Source: Thiotrichales bacterium 19S3-11 (GTDB lineage Bacteria; Pseudomonadota; Gammaproteobacteria; Francisellales; Francisellaceae). From it: a stretch of 64,000 bases of DNA. Shown here piece after piece: positions 59,193-64,000 of this stretch (positions are counted from its first letter, which is position 1; every line of letters begins with the position of its first letter). Where the stretch lies: assembly GCA_021713295.1 (NCBI GenBank), contig JAKJJU010000002.1, positions 1 to 64,000 on the forward strand. The letters are read 5' to 3'. The notes beneath the pieces are model-generated. The model ran no database searches. It had not been told where the DNA came from and worked only from the letters and a program-made list of their open reading frames with translations. The translations under genes were made by a program, and so were the position numbers.

Positions 59193-59334
59193 TATTTGAT
59201 ATTCTCCTTTTTAAAATCAAATAGATAGCCATAACTACTATAGCCTGATCAATGATGAAGGACAATTAGAATCTCGATAGCATTATTTTGATTAAAATAT
59301 AAGCGAATTACTTTTTTAGAATTTTGGTGGTAAT

Positions 59335-59377
59335 AGCCGATTATAACCTATAGCATATTAATAAACGATAACCGGCT
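59335..59377. repeat. Imperfect inverted repeat downstream of aroB
   Basis: AGCCGATTAT (59335-59344) and ATAACCGGCT (59368-59377) are complementary except for one G-T pair, around a 23-base loop. A palindrome TAAGCTAGCTTA follows. No U-run follows in either direction, so it is not a clear terminator. Confidence 0.4.
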
Positions 59378-59386
59378 TAAGCTAGC

Positions 59387-60475
59387 TTATATCAAGGCTT
59401 TCTTTACGAAGTCATCTTCAAGATTATCACTAACTTCTGCCTGACCAATTGACTTTAAAATTACATAACGAATCTGATTATTTTTATTTTTTTTATCTCT
59501 CGCCATTGCATCAAATAACAAATTTTGATCAAGATTTTCAGGTAGTACAACTGGCAAATTAAAGTAACTTAAAAATTCAACCAATGAATCCTCATCTTGT
59601 TGTGAGAGATAACCTAATTGTTTTGATAATCTCATCGCGATAACCATACCACAACTAACAGCCTCTCCATGTAGCCACTGACCATAGCCTAACACATGCT
59701 CAATGCCATGACCAAAGGTATGGCCAAAATTTAATAGTGCACGTTCGCCTGATATTTCTTTTTCATCTCTTTGAACAATATCGCGCTTGATTTGACAACT
59801 TACTTTCACTGCATAGGCTAATGCTTTTTTATCTCGGTTACGTAGTGCTGTTTTGTTAGCTTCTAGCCATTGATAAAAGCTTCTATCATAAATACAACCA
59901 TATTTAATTACTTCAGCAATGCCTGCGTGATACTCCCTAGCTGGCAAACTATCTAAGACGGTTAGTTCAGCAAAAACAGCCAATGGTTGATAAAATGCAC
60001 CGATCATATTTTTACCTAAGGGATGATTAACCGCCGTTTTGCCACCAACCGATGAATCAACTTGAGCTAATAACGTTGTCGGTACTTGAATAAATGGAAT
60101 ACCCCGTTGATAGGTTGCAGCAACAAAACCAACTAAATCACCGATAACACCGCCACCTAATGCAATTAATAATGAATTACGGGTAAATTTTTTATCAAGT
60201 AATTTTGTATAAAGCTCATTTAACGTATCAAAGCTTTTTGCTACTTCACCATCTTTTAGAATGATTGGCTCCAGCGTTAAAAAACCTAATTTCTTTAGTC
60301 GCGTTAACCATAATTGAAGGTATAATGGTTCAACGACCTCATTAGTAATCACCGCTACGGGTTCTTTTAGATGGGGGGAAAATAAATCAATAAAGTCATT
60401 AACCTCTAAAATCATATCATCAATAACAATAGGGTATTGGTGATTACCTGTGTTTACGATGATTGATTCAATCAC
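59387..60475 (-). CDS. aroB: 3-dehydroquinate synthase
   Basis: This is the second enzyme of the shikimate pathway (362 aa, as in E. coli). NAD-binding [20 protein letters not shown] near 105-124, the [13 protein letters not shown] segment near 138, and metal ligands in [21 protein letters not shown] and [11 protein letters not shown]. It overlaps the aroK stop by 4 bases (ATGA), so the two are translationally coupled, downstream of the pil genes. Confidence 0.97.
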   Translation of the reverse strand: MIESIIVNTGNHQYPIVIDDMILEVNDFIDLFSPHLKEPVAVITNEVVEPLYLQLWLTRLKKLGFLTLEPIILKDGEVAKSFDTLNELYTKLLDKKFTRNSLLIALGGGVIGDLVGFVAATYQRGIPFIQVPTTLLAQVDSSVGGKTAVNHPLGKNMIGAFYQPLAVFAELTVLDSLPAREYHAGIAEVIKYGCIYDRSFYQWLEANKTALRNRDKKALAYAVKVSCQIKRDIVQRDEKEISGERALLNFGHTFGHGIEHVLGYGQWLHGEAVSCGMVIAMRLSKQLGYLSQQDEDSLVEFLSYFNLPVVLPENLDQNLLFDAMARDKKNKNNQIRYVILKSIGQAEVSDNLEDDFVKKALI

Positions 60476-60999
60476 AAAGTTTCTTCCATTAATGCCTTTG
60501 TAATTTTATAAACAACGCTTCTAACCGTTGTACTGCTTGTTTCTATAACATAATCAGCCACTTCTGAATAAAGCATTTCTCTTGCTTCCATTAGCTCCTT
60601 TAAGCGACTTTCTTTATCATCACAGCCTTTTAGCAATGGTCGACGCTTATCTCTCGCTGTGCGTTCCATTTGCTGCTCAATACTTGCTTGCAAATAAATA
60701 ACGGTGCCACGTGACGACAACAAATTACGATTTTCAGGCAATAATACGGCTCCGCCACCTGTCGCAACAACAATACCTTGCTGTTCACATAAATCTTCTA
60801 ATACCGTTCGCTCACGCTGACGGAAGCCTGCTTCTCCCTCAATATCAAATATCCATTCTATATCCACCCCACAGCGTGTCTCTATTTCACGATCTGAATC
60901 AAAAAACTCTAATTTTAATTCATTAGCTAGCTGACGACCAATTGTACTTTTTCCAGCACCCATCGGCCCCACAAGAAAGATGTTTTGTAATCTTTTCAT
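60472..60999 (-). CDS. aroK: Shikimate kinase
   Basis: This 175-aa kinase phosphorylates shikimate. P-loop GPMGAGKST (residues 11-19), DSDREIE (shikimate-binding Asp), FRQRERTVL, and [10 protein letters not shown] near 77-86, followed by the lid Arg in RDKRRPLL. It lies between pilQ and aroB, the common gammaproteobacterial pilMNOPQ-aroKB order. Confidence 0.97.
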   Translation of the reverse strand: MKRLQNIFLVGPMGAGKSTIGRQLANELKLEFFDSDREIETRCGVDIEWIFDIEGEAGFRQRERTVLEDLCEQQGIVVATGGGAVLLPENRNLLSSRGTVIYLQASIEQQMERTARDKRRPLLKGCDDKESRLKELMEAREMLYSEVADYVIETSSTTVRSVVYKITKALMEETL

Positions 61000-61117
61000 A
61001 TCACTCTTTTTTATTAGTTTTTAAGTTGAACAAATAGCCCCATCGGTATTTTTTAATGACTGTGACAAAATACACAAAATCAGCCCAATACGCAAGCTTT
61101 TCGTCTCATAATGATAA

Positions 61118-62779
61118 TTATTCAACTATTCTGGGTGTTAAAAATATCAATAACTCTCGGTTAATCGTTCGATTTGAGCGACTACTAAACAACCAACCAA
61201 TTAAAGGCAAGTCTCCTAGTAAGGGCACTTTTGAATCCTTATGCGCAATCTCTTTTTCATAAATCCCACCTAATACGATCGTTTCTTGGTTTTTCATTAA
61301 TAATCTTGTTTTAATTTCACGCTTACTTAAAATTGGCGCACCACCGGCTGTTGATTCAGTCGTTTTTTGATCCTTTTTAACTAAAATAGTCATCACCAAG
61401 TAATCATTTGGTGCAATCTGTGGTGTTACCCTTAATTCTAATACAGCATCTTTAAATGTTAGTGATGCCGCACCGGATGACGTTGATTCTAAATAAGGGA
61501 TTTCCTGGCCTTGGCTGATATAGGCTTCTTCATTATCAGAAACAACAAGATGCGGATTAGAAACTTGCTTAGCTTCACCTTCACTTTCTAAGGCTAATAG
61601 CTCCATATTAAGCGATATCGAACCCGGTAACCTTGCAAAGCTTAATCCCAATGTACTAGAGCCTGCAATTGGCGGTAGCGTAGGTTTAACATAATTAGGA
61701 TTAACATTACCTGTTACAGTCCCTCCTTTACCATCAATATTAACATTAGCACTACCCGTATAATTAATGCCTAACTCGTCAATCACTGAACGGCTAATTT
61801 CAACAATACGCGCTTCTATTAATACCTGCTGCGTTGGAATATCCAGCTCATTTACAAGTATATTTATTTTATCAATATACGATTGTATATCTTCAATAAT
61901 CAATGTATTTGTCCTTGGATCAACACTAATGCTACCACGGGCACTTAATACATCTTTTTTCTGCGTGGTAAGCACTTTATACAACTCTTGTACATCCGCA
62001 TAATTTAAGCGAATAAACTCCGTAATAAGAGGTTCCGCTTTTTGGGTTGCATTTAATGCAGCTAAAGCCTCTTCCTCTTGCGCTGCAATCACAGTTGCAG
62101 GAGCAACATAAAGTGTATTACCAATTTTACGCTTACCTAAATTCTTAGCAATTAATATAATATCTAATACCTCTTGCCAAGGTATATTTTTAAGCTGCAG
62201 ACTAATATTGCCTGTAACATTATCACTGGTTACTAAATTAAATTTCGCAAAATCAGCCAATACCTGTAATGCTGCTCGTACGGTTATATCTTGTAAATCT
62301 AAAGTTATTTTTTCATTATGCTGAAACAGCAAATTGGCATTTTTCTGATCTTTGACATCCAATGGCGTTAACACAATTTTTAATACATTATCTTGTAATT
62401 CTCGCCGAATCATCACAGCTGTTGTTGTATTTAATATAAATTGACTTATCGTATCTTTTTGCTTTCCTTGAATGCTGCTAATTAGATTATCATTCGATAT
62501 TTTCATTAAATATTGCCACTTATCAGCAAGCACTGTATTTGCTATTGTAATAGTAATCTCACGTTTATCGTAGCTAAGCTCAATTTCACCATGATCTTTT
62601 GGTAAATCCACAGTAAAGACAAAGGTATCTGGCGGTAGTTTTTGATAGCGAATGCTCTCAATTAAATTATTACTTTTAGCACCATTTGCCCAAGCTGGTG
62701 ACAATACGAATAAGCACAATCCCATCACGATTAGGTAGAATATAAACGTTTGTACTTCTATGACTTTCATCACTCGCAT
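61118..62779 (-). CDS. pilQ: Type IV pilus secretin PilQ
   Basis: In this 553-aa outer-membrane secretin, a signal peptide is followed by one N-terminal beta domain, the secretin N-domain (ITLDLQDITVRAALQVLADFAKFNLV, near 180-205), NTLIIEDI..INILVNELD (near 290), and the C-terminal secretin core with VLIEARIVEISRS and TRLLMKNQETIVLGGIYE. At 553 aa it is shorter than most PilQ (about 680-750 aa), probably with fewer N-terminal AMIN domains. It has a GGAGA site. Confidence 0.93.
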   Translation of the reverse strand: MRVMKVIEVQTFIFYLIVMGLCLFVLSPAWANGAKSNNLIESIRYQKLPPDTFVFTVDLPKDHGEIELSYDKREITITIANTVLADKWQYLMKISNDNLISSIQGKQKDTISQFILNTTTAVMIRRELQDNVLKIVLTPLDVKDQKNANLLFQHNEKITLDLQDITVRAALQVLADFAKFNLVTSDNVTGNISLQLKNIPWQEVLDIILIAKNLGKRKIGNTLYVAPATVIAAQEEEALAALNATQKAEPLITEFIRLNYADVQELYKVLTTQKKDVLSARGSISVDPRTNTLIIEDIQSYIDKINILVNELDIPTQQVLIEARIVEISRSVIDELGINYTGSANVNIDGKGGTVTGNVNPNYVKPTLPPIAGSSTLGLSFARLPGSISLNMELLALESEGEAKQVSNPHLVVSDNEEAYISQGQEIPYLESTSSGAASLTFKDAVLELRVTPQIAPNDYLVMTILVKKDQKTTESTAGGAPILSKREIKTRLLMKNQETIVLGGIYEKEIAHKDSKVPLLGDLPLIGWLFSSRSNRTINRELLIFLTPRIVE

Positions 62780-62801
62780 TAATTATCTCCAAAGCATCAC
62801 G

Positions 62802-63302
62802 TTATAATTTAAGTTCTGCCTTTTCTTCTTTAAAATTTCCAGAAGCTGATTTTATTTTTTCAATAATGCTTATTTTTTTGGCATCAATTGCCTCAACCTG
62901 TCCAAAGCGATTGCCAATATAGTCTCCCACTGTAATTGGATAGACCATCTTTGATGCTTTAATTTCAATTAAAGCCCATTTTTTCTCACCCTGATTAATT
63001 ACACCAACAAGACGTAAATCACCTAATGAATATTTTTCTAATGGTGTTAAAAATTTTTGATCTTTTCTGTTATCTGTACTATTGCTATCAACCGATAAAG
63101 GAATTTTAAAAGGGTCTTTCTTTGCATTAACAAACACGATCGACTGATAGTTAATTAATTCAGGCACCGCTGAAATTTTTAGTCTTTCGGCCTTTTGTTG
63201 CTGAGTGTCAATATAACGATCAATATCTTCATGTGAACTCTGACAAGCCACTAACAATAATGAAGTCATCATAAAAAAGACTAAGCCAATCAATTTAATC
63301 AT
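62802..63302 (-). CDS. pilP: Type IV pilus lipoprotein PilP
   Basis: This 166-aa inner-membrane lipoprotein links PilNO to PilQ. The signal peptide MIKLIGLVFFMMTSLLLVAC ends in a lipobox Cys (VAC-Q). The C-terminal beta-domain has PLEKYSLGDLRLVGVINQGEKKWALIE and YPITVGDYIGNRFGQVEAI, as in PilP. The start is the ATG at 63302, overlapping the pilO stop by 8 bases, rather than the upstream ATG at 63344. Confidence 0.93.
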   Translation of the reverse strand: MIKLIGLVFFMMTSLLLVACQSSHEDIDRYIDTQQQKAERLKISAVPELINYQSIVFVNAKKDPFKIPLSVDSNSTDNRKDQKFLTPLEKYSLGDLRLVGVINQGEKKWALIEIKASKMVYPITVGDYIGNRFGQVEAIDAKKISIIEKIKSASGNFKEEKAELKL

Positions 63303-63912
63303 AAGCCTGCCCTTCTTTCTTTGCTTGAGGCAATTGATTTCCATACTGATAAGTCATGGCATTGACCGCTAGAATGAGATGTTGATTATCATTAGCACGC
63401 TTTAGTGTAAAATCTTCAATCGTAATAATGCGTGACATAGAAGCAATGCTATTAACAAATCGACCAATCTGGTTATAAGTCCCTTCAACAACAATTTCAA
63501 TCGGTAATGCTTTATAAAACCCTTTATCTTCTAAAGCAAGTGGTTTGATTAAATGAAATTCCAACCCAGCGCTAAACGCTTCTTCTGTCATTTCTTCTAT
63601 TAATGAGGGAACTTCATTGTCATTCGGTAATTTCTTTAACATCACATTAAAGCGCTGCTGTAATTGATTAATTTGCTGTTTATATTGCTTAGCCTTTGCT
63701 AAGACAATGAGCTTTTGAGCTATTTTTTCTTTATAGATTTGCTGTTGTTTTTCTATTGAATGTAATTGTTCAATACGATGAGTAATGAATAATCCATAAC
63801 CAATAGCCATGCAAATTACAAAAACAATAAAATAAATCGCTAAGCGGACATAACGACCTAGATTAACGATTTTATCTAATCTTATGCTTAATTGCATTAA
63901 TCTATCTATCAA
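63295..63912 (-). CDS. pilO: Type IV pilus assembly protein PilO
   Basis: This 205-aa inner-membrane protein pairs with PilN. One N-terminal helix (about residues 22-45), then a coiled coil (RIEQLHSIEKQQQIYKEKIAQK) and a ferredoxin-like domain (LPNDNEVPSLIEEMTEEAFSAGLEFHLIKP). It uses a TTG start with a GGGGA site 6 bases upstream, 2 bases past the pilN stop. Confidence 0.92.
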   Translation of the reverse strand: MIDRLMQLSIRLDKIVNLGRYVRLAIYFIVFVICMAIGYGLFITHRIEQLHSIEKQQQIYKEKIAQKLIVLAKAKQYKQQINQLQQRFNVMLKKLPNDNEVPSLIEEMTEEAFSAGLEFHLIKPLALEDKGFYKALPIEIVVEGTYNQIGRFVNSIASMSRIITIEDFTLKRANDNQHLILAVNAMTYQYGNQLPQAKKEGQAYD

Positions 63913-63914
63913 AT

Positions 63915-64000
63915 CTATTCCCCTGTAGCTACTTGATTCGCTTTCGTTAGTATTGGTTTTGTTGCTAGATCAATGGTCATACTAAAACGTCGATAGTTAT
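63915..64000 (-). CDS. pilN: Type IV pilus assembly protein PilN (C-terminal end, partial)
   Basis: The last 27 codons run in from the right edge and end with TAG at 63915-63917. The tail reads (N)YRRFSMTIDLATKPILTK.... It is assigned by position directly before pilO, and most of the gene lies outside the window. Confidence 0.7.
   Translation of the reverse strand, partial: NYRRFSMTIDLATKPILTKANQVATGE

Noticed and set aside
59335-59377. Intrinsic terminator of the pil-aro operon
   Set aside because: The inverted repeat has a long loop and no U-run on either side.

Overview
The window is AT-rich DNA from a gammaproteobacterium. The evidence is the ygfB-6S RNA-fau block with ubiH/ubiI and queA, the type IV pilus genes pilNOPQ joined to aroK-aroB, ParC, BarA, RsfS, MutL, Era, RNase D and a class Ia nrdAB-yfaE set. 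The low GC, many asparagine- and lysine-rich proteins and several eukaryote-like proteins (a protein kinase, a RasGEF-like protein and two inositol-polyphosphate-kinase-like proteins) point to a host-associated, probably intracellular lineage such as the Legionellales or the Francisella/Fangia/Piscirickettsia group. The genus cannot be fixed from this sequence alone, and no secretion system is encoded here.

Layout. 1-2.4 kb: the 5' end of a 16S rRNA gene reading leftward, its promoter, and parC directly upstream. 2.6-3.9 kb: thymidine kinase and a DUF2076 protein, convergent and overlapping. 4.0-9.8 kb: an accessory stretch with a 431-aa internally duplicated protein, a toxin-antitoxin pair bracketed by two 69-bp direct repeats, a 927-aa coiled-coil/proline-repeat protein, and a secreted cysteine-rich protein. 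The last two are divergent and share an unusual operator-like palindrome. 9.8-15.8 kb: an orphan HTH antitoxin-like gene, a small anchored protein, then core genes queA, ubiI, ubiH, ygfB, 6S RNA and fau. 16.0-18.6 kb: two tandem paralogues with inositol polyphosphate kinase motifs, the first with a 42-residue asparagine tract and a G6/C6/G6 leader. 18.7-33.7 kb: TauE/SafE transporters, a Tus-like protein, thioesterase, serine hydrolase, UvrD- and DinG-type helicases, rsfS, an OmpW-type porin, a racemase-family enzyme, a LysR regulator and metG. 33.7-37.3 kb: a RasGEF-like protein and a 783-aa unknown protein. 37.4-41.5 kb: nrdA-nrdB-yfaE behind a cobalamin riboswitch. 41.8-45.0 kb: RNase D, the protein kinase and an unlisted 53-aa membrane protein. 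45.2-64.0 kb: nhaA, an EmrA-type adaptor, era, aminotransferase, TPR protein, BarA, mutL, a PAP2-type enzyme, a secreted protein, an amino acid permease, and aroB-aroK-pilQ-pilP-pilO-pilN (the last cut by the window edge).

How it fits together. Most of the window is housekeeping sequence packed tightly, with convergent genes separated by 3 bp or overlapping. Single accessory genes or pairs are inserted between conserved blocks, as is common for effector genes in intracellular Gammaproteobacteria. Taken together, the accessory genes suggest manipulation of host phosphoinositide/inositol phosphate, small-GTPase and kinase signalling. This is inferred from motifs only. The best candidate for an undescribed system is the tandem inositol-kinase-like pair with its possible RNA-controlled leader.
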